DNA of 64,000 nucleotides, from the NCBI RefSeq assembly GCF_900142925.1, contig NZ_FRCN01000018.1:1-64000 (forward strand), read 5' to 3'. How positions within the stretch are numbered: position 1 is the stretch's first letter; each line of letters opens with the position of its first letter. Under the pieces are notes generated by a model. It did not search any database, was not told the DNA's origin, and saw nothing but the letters and a program-made list of their open reading frames with translations. This DNA comes from Chitinophaga sp. CF418 (GTDB lineage Bacteria > Bacteroidota > Bacteroidia > Chitinophagales > Chitinophagaceae). This document shows, one piece after another, positions 42,906-52,355 of the stretch. Made by a program: the position numbers and the translations under genes.

Positions 42906-44699
42906 TTACCAGGCGTATTTATTTTCTGCGATCAGTTTATCAGCGATGCGTCTGCGTGCATCCCTGGTGTTAAAAGGTGCGGTTTTGGTGAAGCGTTTGA
43001 TACCGAGTAGCATCATACGTTGATCATCACCGCTGGCGAATGAATTGATAGCATCTTTAGCGTACTTGTTGATACGGTCAGCAGTATCGTTGATATAAGT
43101 ACGAACAATATCTGCCTGAATAGCATTGGCACTTTCACCTTCCAGTTCTATTCTTTTCAGCAGACGCAGGAGTGCACTTTCGGCGGTGAATGTTTCGATG
43201 GCCATATCAGCAATGTTCATGAGGATTTCCTGCTCGTTCTGCAGTTCCTGCATCAGTTTCTGAACAGCGCCACCTGCCACCAGCAGAATAGCTTTCTTGA
43301 AGTTGCCGACAGCTTTTTTCTCAGCGCTGAAAGGTGTTTCGTCGTCATTGCCGAAATCAGGAATACTCATCAGCTCTTTCATCACATTCATGGCAGGCGT
43401 CATGAGGTCCAGGCGGCCTTTCAATGCACGTTTCAGTGTCATATCCAGGGCCAGCAGACGGTTGATCTCATTGGTACCTTCAAATATGCGGTTGATGCGG
43501 CTGTCGCGGTAAGATTTGGAGATAACGTATTCATCACTGAAGCCATTCCCACCATGTATCTGTACGCCTTCATCCACGGAGAAATCCAGTGCTTCAGAAC
43601 CGTTCACTTTCAGGATGGCGCATTCCACGGCATATTCCTCTGCAGCGCCCAGCAGGGCTTCTGCAAATGGTTTGCCGGCTGCAACCAGTTCTTTTTCTTT
43701 TTCGTCAATGAGCTGGGCGGTGCGGTACAGGGCTGATTCACATACCCAGTTCCGGATCACCATTTCACCCAGTTTATGTTTGATAGCGCCGAAATTGGCG
43801 ATAGGTTGTTTGAACTGTTCGCGGGTATTGGCATACTGTACCGTGATGGTGGTGACGGCCTTCGCTGCACCAATAGCGGCTGCACACAGTTTCAGACGGC
43901 CAATGTTGAGGATGTTGAAGGCAATGAGATGACCTTTGCCGATCTCTCCCAGCACATTTTCCACAGGTACTTTGGCATCCTGGAAATAGATCTGCCTGGT
44001 GGAGGATCCTTTGATCCCCATTTTATGCTCTTCCGCTCCCAGTGTGAAGCCCGGAGTGTCTTTATCTACGATGAACGCGGTGAAATGTTCACCGTCAATT
44101 TTGGCGAATACAGTAAATACATCCGCAAAACCGGAATTGGTGATCCAGCATTTCTGCCCGTTCAGCAGGTAGAACTTGCCGTCGTCCGACAGTTTCGCAG
44201 TGGTTTTAGCGCTCAGCGCATCTGAACCGGAGTTTGGCTCCGTCAGCGCATAGGCGCCTTTCATTGCTCCACTGGCAAGGGAAGGGATGTATTTTTGTTT
44301 CTGTGCCTCTGTACCGAAGTACAGGATAGGTAAGGAACCGATACCGGTATGCGCGGCCATGGCAACGGAGAAAGAGTGGCCGGCGCCGAGTGCTTCATTG
44401 ATCAGTGTAGCGGTAACAAAATCTTTTCCGAGTCCGCCGTATTCTTCCGGAAAAGCAGCGCCCAGCAGCCCCAGTTCACCTGCCTTGTTCAGCAGGGAGG
44501 GCATCAGGCCTTCTTCCAGTTTGTCAATACGGTCAAGTACCGGGGTAACTTCTTTGGTTACAAACTGCTCCGCCATTTCTCTGATCATACGTTGCTCTTC
44601 GTTGAAATCTTCGGGTGTAAAGACTTCGTTGGCAGGGGTTTCTTTAACGAGGAATTCCACGCCTTTCAGTGCGTGTTTGTTATCAACTGTAGCGTCCAT
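42906..44699 (-). CDS. acyl-CoA dehydrogenase
   Basis: This FAD enzyme oxidises acyl-CoA to enoyl-CoA in beta-oxidation. The 597-residue protein has the N-terminal, middle and C-terminal ACAD domains (AYALTEPNSGSDA, CWITNSG, QIHGGNGF, RIFEGTNEINR). About 180 extra C-terminal residues follow, as in the very-long-chain/ACAD9-like group. The catalytic base appears to be the Glu in FEGTNEINR. It stands alone with its own terminator. The chain-length preference is unknown. Confidence 0.92.
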   Translation of the reverse strand: MDATVDNKHALKGVEFLVKETPANEVFTPEDFNEEQRMIREMAEQFVTKEVTPVLDRIDKLEEGLMPSLLNKAGELGLLGAAFPEEYGGLGKDFVTATLINEALGAGHSFSVAMAAHTGIGSLPILYFGTEAQKQKYIPSLASGAMKGAYALTEPNSGSDALSAKTTAKLSDDGKFYLLNGQKCWITNSGFADVFTVFAKIDGEHFTAFIVDKDTPGFTLGAEEHKMGIKGSSTRQIYFQDAKVPVENVLGEIGKGHLIAFNILNIGRLKLCAAAIGAAKAVTTITVQYANTREQFKQPIANFGAIKHKLGEMVIRNWVCESALYRTAQLIDEKEKELVAAGKPFAEALLGAAEEYAVECAILKVNGSEALDFSVDEGVQIHGGNGFSDEYVISKSYRDSRINRIFEGTNEINRLLALDMTLKRALKGRLDLMTPAMNVMKELMSIPDFGNDDETPFSAEKKAVGNFKKAILLVAGGAVQKLMQELQNEQEILMNIADMAIETFTAESALLRLLKRIELEGESANAIQADIVRTYINDTADRINKYAKDAINSFASGDDQRMMLLGIKRFTKTAPFNTRDARRRIADKLIAENKYAW

Positions 44700-44734
44700 C
44701 CTGAATTTTTTTGGTCCTATTGTAATTTACTTAG

Positions 44735-44766
44735 TTTAGGCCAAACGGCAAAAGTTGATACATTTG
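44735..44766 (+). promoter_or_regulatory. promoter of the alpha/beta hydrolase gene, possibly leaderless
   Basis: TTTA (44735-44738), a 20-nt spacer and an exact TACATTTG (44759-44766) are followed by TGTC and the ATG at 44771. Confidence 0.55.
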
Positions 44767-44770
44767 TGTC

Positions 44771-45574
44771 ATGTCCTCCTTTTTTTTCCCATATCGGAAA
44801 AGCCTTTTCCATGCCGTCAGCGATGGAACAGGGGAGGAATTGCTCATCTGTTTGCATGGTTTTGGCGAAAATGCCGGCAGCTTTAGTCGCCTGCATTACA
44901 TGCTGGGACAACATTTCACTATTGTAGCGCTGGATATGCCCCTGCACGGACTAACGGAGTGGAATGAAGAACGGGCATTCGAAATGGAAGACCTGAAAGC
45001 AGTAATATTACTCATTCTGGAGCATTACGGTTTTTCCACTTTTTCCCTGATGGGGTACAGTATGGGAGGCCGGGTGTCTTTATGCATTGTACAGCTGCTG
45101 GCAGAGAAGGTTGACCGTCTATACCTGCTGGCGCCGGATGGGCTGAAAGATAATGGCTGGCATATGTTTGCCACACAGACACGTACCGGCAATAAACTGT
45201 TCAAATACTGCACCTACCATCCGCAGTTGTTTTTCGGATTGCTGCACACCTGGCGCGGACTGCGTTTTATCAGCAGGGGACTGCACAAATTCACTTTCAA
45301 CAGTATGAACACTTTAGAGAAGCGGGAACGGGTGTATTTCGTGTGGACCTGTATGGGTAAAATGATGCCGGACAGAAAGCTCTGCAAGCAGCTGTTGAAG
45401 AAGTATAAGATACAGACACTCCTGCTGTTCGGGAAGTATGACCGCGTCATACCTCCAGTGCTGGGCGTACGTTTTATGGATGGTAGCTTCCCTTGTGAAA
45501 TGCTGGTACTGGAAAAGGGACATCACCTGATTGGTGACGATGCAGCAGAAGCTATTATAAACCATAGTTTTTAA
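44771..45574 (+). CDS. alpha/beta hydrolase
   Basis: The 267-residue protein has the fold's oxyanion segment LHGFGENAG (about 28-36), nucleophile elbow GYSMGG (about 93-98), an acid in LFGKYDRVIPP and a histidine in EKGHHLIGDD. The substrate is unknown. It is divergent from the acyl-CoA dehydrogenase and upstream of a glycosyltransferase. Confidence 0.87.
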   Translation: MSSFFFPYRKSLFHAVSDGTGEELLICLHGFGENAGSFSRLHYMLGQHFTIVALDMPLHGLTEWNEERAFEMEDLKAVILLILEHYGFSTFSLMGYSMGGRVSLCIVQLLAEKVDRLYLLAPDGLKDNGWHMFATQTRTGNKLFKYCTYHPQLFFGLLHTWRGLRFISRGLHKFTFNSMNTLEKRERVYFVWTCMGKMMPDRKLCKQLLKKYKIQTLLLFGKYDRVIPPVLGVRFMDGSFPCEMLVLEKGHHLIGDDAAEAIINHSF

Positions 45575-45609
45575 GAAATTAACAACAACATACAATCATC
45601 TGCAGATAC

Positions 45610-46779
45610 ATGATTCTGCAGACTATCGTCTTGGCTATGTATATTATTCTATCGATCCTGTTCAGCTTAGGTCTTGTTTACGGTTATTTAATGTTTCGTT
45701 ATGGACAGGGATGGAAAAGTTTGCCCGCTTTCAAACCTGTAAAACCAATAAGTGGCCATACGAAGGTGACGGTGATCATTCCCGCCAGAGATGAAGAAGC
45801 GAATCTGCCTCCGCTTTTGCAGGCATTAAAGGCGCAGACCTATCCCGCACATTTATTCGAGGTGATTGTGATCGATGATTTTTCTACGGATGCTACTGCA
45901 GATGTAGTAAGGAACTTTCCTGCATCCAATGTGCAGCTGTTACAGCTGAGTCAACATCTGAGCGCAGAACAGCGGTTGAACTCCTACAAAAAGAAAGCGA
46001 TAGAAATAGCCGTAGAACGGGCTACCGGCCATATTATCATGACCACTGACGCTGATTGTGTAATGGGCCCTGAATGGATCACGCGGATGGTGCAATTCTA
46101 TGAAACCTATCAACCGAAATTCATTGCCGCGCCGGTTAGTTTTTACCAGGAGCACAACTTCTTCAAAGTCTTGCAGTCACTGGATTTTATGACGATGCAG
46201 GGTATTACGGGCGCACTGGCAGCATTGAAGTCGGGTACTATGTGCAATGGCGCCAACCTGGCTTATGAACGTAAAGTGTTTTATGAAGTAGGTGGTTTTA
46301 AAGGAATAGACAATATTGCCTCCGGCGATGATATGTTGCTGATGTTCAAGATCTACCGCGCCTATCCCGCTGGTGTTTTGTACATGAAAAGCGAAGAGGC
46401 GATTGTACGCACATTGCCGGTAGATACGTTTAAAGCATTTATGCATCAGCGTATCCGCTGGTCTTCCAAAGCAGATAAATACGATGATAAACGACTGACC
46501 TCGGTGCTGGCGCTGGTATATTTCTGGAATGCAGGCATGCTGCTGGCCGGGATAGCGGCCCTGTTCCTACCGGCATGGCGGATATGGTTCGTTGGGTTGC
46601 TGATCTATAAGATCCTGGTGGAGTTTTATTTTATGGTACCCGTCGCGCGTTTCTTTGATAAAACCGCTTTATTATCAAGGTTTATTCCCGGACAGTTCTT
46701 CCATATTCCTTACATTGTAGTGGCAGGTTGGTTGGGTAAGTTTGGTTCTTACCAGTGGAAAGGACGAAAAGTCAAATAA
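45610..46779 (+). CDS. membrane glycosyltransferase family 2
   Basis: The 389-residue protein begins with a membrane helix (about 5-27). The GT-A catalytic domain (about 50-290) shows VIIPARDEEANL, the DDFSTD motif, the metal-site TDADCVM and the processive-type QRIRW (about 279-283). Two to three C-terminal membrane helices follow (about 300-375). This layout suits synthesis of a lipid-linked or surface polysaccharide. An ABC permease gene starts 5 nt after the stop. Confidence 0.9.
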   Translation: MILQTIVLAMYIILSILFSLGLVYGYLMFRYGQGWKSLPAFKPVKPISGHTKVTVIIPARDEEANLPPLLQALKAQTYPAHLFEVIVIDDFSTDATADVVRNFPASNVQLLQLSQHLSAEQRLNSYKKKAIEIAVERATGHIIMTTDADCVMGPEWITRMVQFYETYQPKFIAAPVSFYQEHNFFKVLQSLDFMTMQGITGALAALKSGTMCNGANLAYERKVFYEVGGFKGIDNIASGDDMLLMFKIYRAYPAGVLYMKSEEAIVRTLPVDTFKAFMHQRIRWSSKADKYDDKRLTSVLALVYFWNAGMLLAGIAALFLPAWRIWFVGLLIYKILVEFYFMVPVARFFDKTALLSRFIPGQFFHIPYIVVAGWLGKFGSYQWKGRKVK

Positions 46780-46784
46780 ACATA

Positions 46785-47930
46785 ATGTCTGACAACAACA
46801 GCAGGTCCTCATTTGGCAGCAATGCCTGGAAAAGGTTGCGGCGTAATACAGGCGCTGTAGCGGGCATGTTGTTGATTATTGTGGCGGTGATTGTCAGTAT
46901 ACTGGCTTACCTGCTGGCGCCCGACGGTACACCCTATGCCAACAGGATGATGCTGGAGACCGGAGGACAAAAGCCGGGATTCCGCATTCATGTACTGGCC
47001 ATGCAGCAGGAGCGGCAGGTGGGCCGGGTAGGCTTTTTCTCCCGGTTGATAAGTGGACAACCCGATACGGTTACCTATATCCCTGTCCGTAACTGGCGCT
47101 TTGCCGGCACCGACATTATCATCGCAAGATACCTGGATGAAGAAGAAACAGTGACAGAGCGGTATAGCCTGAGTAAAGTATTGTTTGCACAGGAAATAGC
47201 TCCTGGTGGCAGGTTAAAGCAATGGCAGCAGGAGATTACCACTAACAGGCTCAAAGAACGCAGCTACTGGCTGGGAACAGATAAATTCGGAAGGGATATT
47301 CTGAGTCGTCTGCTGGTAGGAACGAGGGTAAGCCTGAGTGTGGGTTGCATTGCGGTGATCATTTCCCTGACCATTGGTATTCTGCTGGGAGCAGTGGCCG
47401 GTTATTTCCGGGGAGTGACAGATGATATGATCATGTGGCTGGTGAATGTGATCTGGTCTGTGCCTACCTTACTACTGGTTTTTGCCATTACGCTGGCGCT
47501 GGGTAAGGGTTTCTGGCAGGTATTCATCGCTGTGGGACTGACCATGTGGGTGAATGTGGCCAGGATTATCCGGGGACAGGTACTGGCATTGCGGGAACTG
47601 CCTTTTATAGAAGCTACCAGGGCCCTGGGCTTTGGTCATACGCGTACGATATTCAGGCATATACTGCCCAATATCCTGGGACCGGTGATGGTGGTAGCTG
47701 CTGGTAATTTTGCCACCGCTATTGTGGTGGAGGCCGGTCTGAGTTTCCTGGGGGTAGGCGTGCAACCTCCACAGCCTTCCTGGGGCCTGATGATCAAGGA
47801 GAACTATAATTTTATCATTACTCACAATCCGATGTTAGCGTTAATCCCGGGATTGGCTATTATGGTGATGGTATTGGCCTTTAATCTGTTAGGAAACGGG
47901 CTGCGGGATGCCATGGATGTGCGGCAGTAA
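46785..47930 (+). CDS. DppC-like ABC transporter permease
   Basis: The 381-residue protein has one N-terminal membrane helix (about 25-45), then a soluble insert of about 130 residues, longer than in E. coli DppC. The core then begins YWLGTDKFGRDILSRLL, with five helices and the EAA-type loop EATRALGFGHTRTIFRHILPN. DppC permeases import peptides or nickel with a DppB partner and ATPases, none of which is here. The frame continues 10 codons upstream into the previous gene; the ATG at 46785 is preferred. Confidence 0.88.
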   Translation: MSDNNSRSSFGSNAWKRLRRNTGAVAGMLLIIVAVIVSILAYLLAPDGTPYANRMMLETGGQKPGFRIHVLAMQQERQVGRVGFFSRLISGQPDTVTYIPVRNWRFAGTDIIIARYLDEEETVTERYSLSKVLFAQEIAPGGRLKQWQQEITTNRLKERSYWLGTDKFGRDILSRLLVGTRVSLSVGCIAVIISLTIGILLGAVAGYFRGVTDDMIMWLVNVIWSVPTLLLVFAITLALGKGFWQVFIAVGLTMWVNVARIIRGQVLALRELPFIEATRALGFGHTRTIFRHILPNILGPVMVVAAGNFATAIVVEAGLSFLGVGVQPPQPSWGLMIKENYNFIITHNPMLALIPGLAIMVMVLAFNLLGNGLRDAMDVRQ

Positions 47931-47987
47931 ACACTTGGATCGCATTAAAAAAACGACTAATTTTACTCTTATCCATAATTCTTTACT

Positions 47988-48407
47988 ATGCCTTTGAAAT
48001 CATATCTTTTTACAACCTTAGCCCTTCTCGCACTCACATTTTCCGCCTGCAAAAAGAAAGGCGCTATTGAGCCTAAACCCGAAGAGGAAGGCCTGAAGGT
48101 GACCTTAGAAAATGTAACGGAAGGACAATATACCGCCTCCCCCGGCAGCAGCTATACATTCCAGGTGAAGATCAATTCTGTTATGCCAGCTGAAGGTGTA
48201 AACATAAAAGTGGACGCTATCACTGATCCGGGTGGTATCGTATTCCCCCAGAACCCGGTGGCGCCTTCCAAAGACAGTGTTATTAATGTCACCCTGGTGG
48301 GACTGGAAGCACCCCGTACTGTAAAGGTGACGATCACCATTACTTCCGCCGGTAACGAGAATAACACGATCACGAAGACTTTCTGGATCACAAATAAATC
48401 AGAATAA
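47988..48407 (+). CDS. small predicted lipoprotein
   Basis: The 139-residue protein has a signal peptide with a lipobox ending LTFSAC (Cys21) followed by Lys residues, then a single beta-rich, Ig-like domain. No family is recognised. It lies 57 nt after the permease gene and is followed by a terminator. Confidence 0.7.
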   Translation: MPLKSYLFTTLALLALTFSACKKKGAIEPKPEEEGLKVTLENVTEGQYTASPGSSYTFQVKINSVMPAEGVNIKVDAITDPGGIVFPQNPVAPSKDSVINVTLVGLEAPRTVKVTITITSAGNENNTITKTFWITNKSE

Positions 48408-48455
48408 TAAAGGTAAAATAGTATCACTTTGTGATATTGCCTTCAATCATATTTT

Positions 48456-48494
48456 AAAGCCAGATCCTTTATCAGTAAGGGTTTGGCTTTTTTT
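48456..48494 (+). terminator. terminator after the lipoprotein gene
   Basis: AAAGCCA and TGGCTTT with inner CCTT/AAGG pair around an ATCAGT loop and are followed by TTTTTT. The remaining DNA to 48653 shows nothing else. Confidence 0.75.
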
Positions 48495-48653
48495 ATGGGG
48501 GTAAGGGAGAACTGAGAGAGACCAGGCATAGAACAAGCAGAGAAGAAGCGACGAAGAAGCATTGAAGAAACAATAACATGGGAGACAGGCTTTTTTAATA
48601 GTATTTTAACCGTGTATTCTGCTAAATCATCCCCCGTAATTCTTATTTCTCCA

Positions 48654-48661
48654 TAGCTTTG
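48654..48661 (+). promoter_or_regulatory. GT4 gene promoter -7 element
   Basis: TAGCTTTG matches TANNTTTG exactly, 25 nt upstream of the ATG at 48687. Confidence 0.45.
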
Positions 48662-48686
48662 CATCTGCAGAATAAGCAGCTAAACT

Positions 48687-49781
48687 ATGCGTATAGGAGT
48701 GAATGCCTCCTGTGTATTGCAGGATACGCCTGCGGATACAGGTAATATCATCAGCGATCTACTGGCAGGATTAAGCCGGTCACACCCGGAGCACCAATTC
48801 ATTTTCTTTTTTGATCAGGCGCCGCCGGCAGCTTTGCAATGGCCGGAGAATGTAACGACAGTAGTGGTGCCGCGTAACGGGCATCGTAACTGGCAACAGT
48901 ATCTGTGGCTGGAATGGAAGCTGGTCAGCGCCATCAAAAAGCAACAGCTGGACCTTTTCCTGGGGATGGATGGACAAATACCTTTACGCAGTAAGGTGCC
49001 TGCTCACCTGGTGATCGGTGATTTGGGCTTTCTGCATGGAGTAGCCGGTATTTCTGCATCCAGGCAACGGTTGTTGAAAAAGAACCTGGTCAGGTATATC
49101 GGACAGGCAAAAAAGGTGATTGTGCTGTCGCATACATTGGAGGGGGATGTATTGCAGTATGTTCCTGATGCAGCTGGCAAACTGCGTGTATTGCTGCCTG
49201 CTATTGACAGTAGTTATCAGCCTTTGCAATGGGAGGACCGGGAAGAAGTGAAGAGCACTTTTGCCGGTAGCGTGGAGTATTTTGTAGCAGTAGGCAGTAT
49301 CCACCGAACGAATAACCTGATGCCACTGCTCAAGGCATTTTCTGCATTGAAGCGCAGGTTGCATTCCAATATGAAATTGTTGCTGGTGGGCTCGGAAACA
49401 GCAGAGGGAGCGGAAATTACCGGGTCTTTACCGTCCTATAAATACCGGAATGATGTTGTGTTGATACCGGATGCCGATCAGGCAACTCTGGCGGGGATAG
49501 TTGCCGGGGCTTATGCATTGGTGTATACAACCCGTTTTGCAGGAGTTGCCACGCCGGTGTATGCCGCTATGCAGTGCGATGTACCGGTCATTGCCCTGGA
49601 AAGCGCCGCTGCGAAGGAAGCAGGAGAAGATGCGGTATTGTATGCCGATCCGGAAAACCTGGAAGATCTGGCAGATAAAATGTGCCTGCTGTACAAAGAC
49701 GAGGACCTGAGAAGCCGCTTGCTGGGTAAGATAAAGAAAGCGGGCCGGACTGGGGCGTTTGATGCACTGATTATAGATTAG
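48687..49781 (+). CDS. glycosyltransferase family 4 protein
   Basis: The 364-residue cytoplasmic protein has the GT-B fold with an N-terminal glycine loop (NASCVLQDTPADTG). A C-terminal nucleotide-sugar domain carries SIHRTNNLMPLLKAF (about 203-217) and a GVATPVYAAMQCDVPVI region (about 290-306) equivalent to the E-x7-E site. The acceptor and sugar are unknown. It has its own promoter. Confidence 0.85.
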   Translation: MRIGVNASCVLQDTPADTGNIISDLLAGLSRSHPEHQFIFFFDQAPPAALQWPENVTTVVVPRNGHRNWQQYLWLEWKLVSAIKKQQLDLFLGMDGQIPLRSKVPAHLVIGDLGFLHGVAGISASRQRLLKKNLVRYIGQAKKVIVLSHTLEGDVLQYVPDAAGKLRVLLPAIDSSYQPLQWEDREEVKSTFAGSVEYFVAVGSIHRTNNLMPLLKAFSALKRRLHSNMKLLLVGSETAEGAEITGSLPSYKYRNDVVLIPDADQATLAGIVAGAYALVYTTRFAGVATPVYAAMQCDVPVIALESAAAKEAGEDAVLYADPENLEDLADKMCLLYKDEDLRSRLLGKIKKAGRTGAFDALIID

Positions 49782-49792
49782 CCAATTAATAC

Positions 49793-49800
49793 TAAATTTG
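49793..49800 (+). promoter_or_regulatory. gldC promoter -7 element
   Basis: TAAATTTG matches TANNTTTG exactly, 31 nt before the ATG at 49832. Confidence 0.45.
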
Positions 49801-49831
49801 CGGTTCTTAAAAATTGGGAACAAACAATATC

Positions 49832-50179
49832 ATGGAAAAGACATCTACTATACAAATTCAGGTGGGACTGGATAGCGACAGGATACCTGAGAAGATAGAG
49901 TGGAGGGCTACCGATAGCTCTGAATCAGATCGTTTCCAGCAGGCAAAAGCCATGCTGATCGCCTTTTGGGATGGTGGAGACAAAACCGCCCTGCGTATAG
50001 ATTTATGGACGAAACAAATGATGGTGGATGAAATGGCTGATTTCTTTTTCCAGACATTAATGACCATGGCTGATACTTATCAGCGTGCTACGCCATACAA
50101 GGACCAGGCGGATGATCTCCGCGCTTTTGCTAAAGATTTCTACAAGAAATTCGAAGAAAAGCAGAAGCAGGAACAATAA
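49832..50179 (+). CDS. gldC: gliding motility protein GldC
   Basis: GldC is a small cytoplasmic protein of Bacteroidota that supports gliding without being strictly essential in Flavobacterium johnsoniae. The 115-residue protein shows KIEWRATDS, ALRIDLWTKQMMVDEMADFF and MADTYQRAT, the conserved blocks of the family. Six extra codons upstream are in frame, but the ATG at 49832 (MEKTSTIQIQ) fits the family start. gldB, its usual neighbour, is not present. A YqeY-like gene follows in 24 nt. Confidence 0.9.
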   Translation: MEKTSTIQIQVGLDSDRIPEKIEWRATDSSESDRFQQAKAMLIAFWDGGDKTALRIDLWTKQMMVDEMADFFFQTLMTMADTYQRATPYKDQADDLRAFAKDFYKKFEEKQKQEQ

Positions 50180-50203
50180 GCCATAACCTTAAAACAACCA
50201 CAT

Positions 50204-50656
50204 ATGTCATTAGAATTAAATGTTAACGCCGCTATCAAAGCAGCGATGCTGGCAAAAAAAGAAGCTGAACTGCGTGCCCTGCGCGCTATCAAAGCTGCTG
50301 TATTGCTGGCCAAAACAGCAGAAGGTGGTGGAGCAGAGCTGACTGAGGATGATGAAACAAAACTCCTGCAGAAGCTGGCTAAACAAAGGAAAGACTCCCT
50401 GGAGATATTCCGTAAACAGAATCGTGAAGACCTCGCCGTAAAAGAAGAAGAGGAACTGGTAGTAATTGAAAAATATCTGCCAAAACAGATGGATGAGGCG
50501 GAACTGAGAGCTGCTATTACTGAAATCATTGCTGCAACAGGCGCCAGTTCTCCTGCCGATATGGGTAAGGTAATGGGTGTAGCTACCAAACAATTGGCTG
50601 GCAAGGCCGATGGTAAGGCTATTTCCGGACTGGTAAAAGAGCTGTTGGCTAAATAA
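50204..50656 (+). CDS. GatB/YqeY domain protein
   Basis: The 150-residue helical protein matches the stand-alone YqeY form of the GatB tail domain, which binds tRNA in GatCAB. The family role outside the amidotransferase is unclear. The C-terminal MGKVMGVATKQLAGKADGKAIS block is diagnostic. The window also has a direct AsnRS, so this need not imply indirect Asn-tRNA formation. Confidence 0.9.
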   Translation: MSLELNVNAAIKAAMLAKKEAELRALRAIKAAVLLAKTAEGGGAELTEDDETKLLQKLAKQRKDSLEIFRKQNREDLAVKEEEELVVIEKYLPKQMDEAELRAAITEIIAATGASSPADMGKVMGVATKQLAGKADGKAISGLVKELLAK

Positions 50657-50662
50657 TCTGCT

Positions 50663-50704
50663 ACCGGATAACTGAACAGATGTTGCATCTGCCGGTTATC
50701 CGGT
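50663..50704 (+). terminator. long hairpin after the YqeY-like gene
   Basis: ACCGGATAAC pairs with GTTATCCGGT, with an inner CAGATG/CATCTG stem, followed by ATCTCCCTTTT. The T tract is weak. Confidence 0.5.
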
Positions 50705-50729
50705 ATCTCCCTTTTATCCTATTGAAATC

Positions 50730-51272
50730 ATGGGCATAGATATAGTTTTCGCCATCCTGATCGTATTAGCCATATATAAAGGATACAGCCGGGGGTTTAT
50801 CGTAGCCGTTTTCTCCTTTATTGCAGTCACCCTTGGACTCGCAGCCGCGTTGAAACTATCCACAGTGACTGCCCTGTATGCACAGGAGCACTGGGGGATT
50901 CATACCCGTTGGTTACCAGTATTAAGCTTTATTGCGCTTTTTGTAGGAGTGGTATTTGCCGTCAGGTTCGGGGCTACCCTTATCCAGAAGATGGTGGAGG
51001 CTGCAATGCTGGGCTGGTTAAACAAATTAGGTGGAATTATATTATATAGTGCTATCTTTATCACTGTTTACAGCGTCCTTTTATGGATCGCCAATCAACT
51101 GTACTGGTTAAGTCCGGAACTCAAGATGCAGTCGGTAGTCTATCCCTACATAGAACATCTGGGACCGGTAGTTATGAATTTATGGGGTAAAATAGTTCCT
51201 GTTTTTAAGGATATGTTTGAAAATCTACAGTCATTTTTTGACAACGCAGCGAAACAAATACAATCTACTTAG
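50730..51272 (+). CDS. CvpA family membrane protein
   Basis: The 180-residue protein has four hydrophobic segments and the family N-terminus DIVFAILIVLAIYKGYSRGF (about 4-23). CvpA relatives affect envelope stress and colicin V export in E. coli; the function here is unknown. It lies between the YqeY-like gene and an alpha/beta hydrolase. Confidence 0.88.
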   Translation: MGIDIVFAILIVLAIYKGYSRGFIVAVFSFIAVTLGLAAALKLSTVTALYAQEHWGIHTRWLPVLSFIALFVGVVFAVRFGATLIQKMVEAAMLGWLNKLGGIILYSAIFITVYSVLLWIANQLYWLSPELKMQSVVYPYIEHLGPVVMNLWGKIVPVFKDMFENLQSFFDNAAKQIQST

Positions 51273-51343
51273 CTCGCTTCAAAGATTATTTGAATTAATA
51301 AAAAGAATTATTTTAGCGCAAAATTGACTTTCAAGCTTTGGCA

Positions 51344-52111
51344 ATGGTTTACGAAATTAAAACACAGGGAAAGTTTAAATTTATTGAGGAAGGAGAGGGG
51401 GAGCCATTAGTACTGTTGCATGGGTTATTCGGTGCGATGAGCAACTTCGGTGGTTTGATTGAACATTTCCGTCAATATAACAAAGTGGTGGTTCCGCTTT
51501 TACCTCTGTTTGATCTGAATATACTGGATACATCTGTCTCTGGACTGGCAAAATACGTACATAAGTTTATCGAAACGATGGGATATACCAACGTGCACAT
51601 CCTGGGTAATTCCCTGGGAGGGCACGTGGGCCTTGTATACCTGCTGAAACATCCTGAAGCGCCTGTTAAATCATTGATACTCACAGGTAGTTCAGGCCTT
51701 TTTGAGAATGGAATGGGAGAGACTTACCCTAAGCGGGGAGATTACGACTACATCCGTAAGAAAACAGAACTTACCTTCTACGATCCGGCAATGGCTACCA
51801 AAGAACTGGTAGACGAAGTGTTCGATATTACCACCAACCGCCTCAAGGTGATTAAGATCATCACCCTGGCAAAATCCGCTATTCGCCACAACCTGGGCGA
51901 AGAACTGCGTGATATTAAAATACCTACGCTGCTTGTTTGGGGACTAAATGATACTGTTACGCCACCAATGGTAGGCGAGGAGTTCAAGAAGCTCATACCT
52001 AATTCGGAACTGCATTTCATTGATAAGTGCGGCCATGCACCGATGATGGAGCGGCCGGAAGAATTTAACAAAATCCTGCATCCTTTTCTTGACAAGTTGA
52101 AACAGCAATAA
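51344..52111 (+). CDS. alpha/beta hydrolase
   Basis: The 255-residue protein shows LLHGLFGAMSNF (about 25-36), nucleophile elbow LGNSLGGH (about 86-93), acid LVWGLNDTVTPP (about 195-206) and histidine DKCGHAPMMERP (about 225-236). It looks like a hydrolase of the MhpC/esterase group. An in-frame TTG 6 nt upstream is less likely than the ATG at 51344. A terminator follows. Confidence 0.88.
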   Translation: MVYEIKTQGKFKFIEEGEGEPLVLLHGLFGAMSNFGGLIEHFRQYNKVVVPLLPLFDLNILDTSVSGLAKYVHKFIETMGYTNVHILGNSLGGHVGLVYLLKHPEAPVKSLILTGSSGLFENGMGETYPKRGDYDYIRKKTELTFYDPAMATKELVDEVFDITTNRLKVIKIITLAKSAIRHNLGEELRDIKIPTLLVWGLNDTVTPPMVGEEFKKLIPNSELHFIDKCGHAPMMERPEEFNKILHPFLDKLKQQ

Positions 52112-52166
52112 AAGGCCGGATAACTATACAACAGACGTTATAAACCTTGGCGAATAAAGATTTTAG

Positions 52167-52205
52167 AGAGGCTGTTTCCGTAACGGAGGCAGCCTCTTTG
52201 TTTGA
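52167..52205 (+). terminator. terminator after the second alpha/beta hydrolase gene
   Basis: AGAGGCTG (52167-52174) pairs with CAGCCTCT (52190-52197), with inner TCCG/CGGA, followed by TTGTTTG. Confidence 0.75.
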
Positions 52206-52355
52206 TAAAAAGATTCCCGGTCTCTCATGTAACAAACCATAATATACCGGCGTTTCGTATATATAAACAGTGTACCCGCTTATCATAAATCTTTCGCGTA
52301 AAGGCACTGTTCGCGATTCTTTTCTTATTATTGTATCATAATAGCGCAATACACA

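Noticed and set aside
48443..48664. 73-residue minus-strand frame after the lipoprotein gene
   Set aside because: It runs back through a plus-strand terminator and shows no domain.
50204..50656. Evidence for indirect Asn-tRNA amidation
   Set aside because: The gene is only the YqeY tail domain, no GatA/C or full GatB is present, and a direct AsnRS is encoded in the window.
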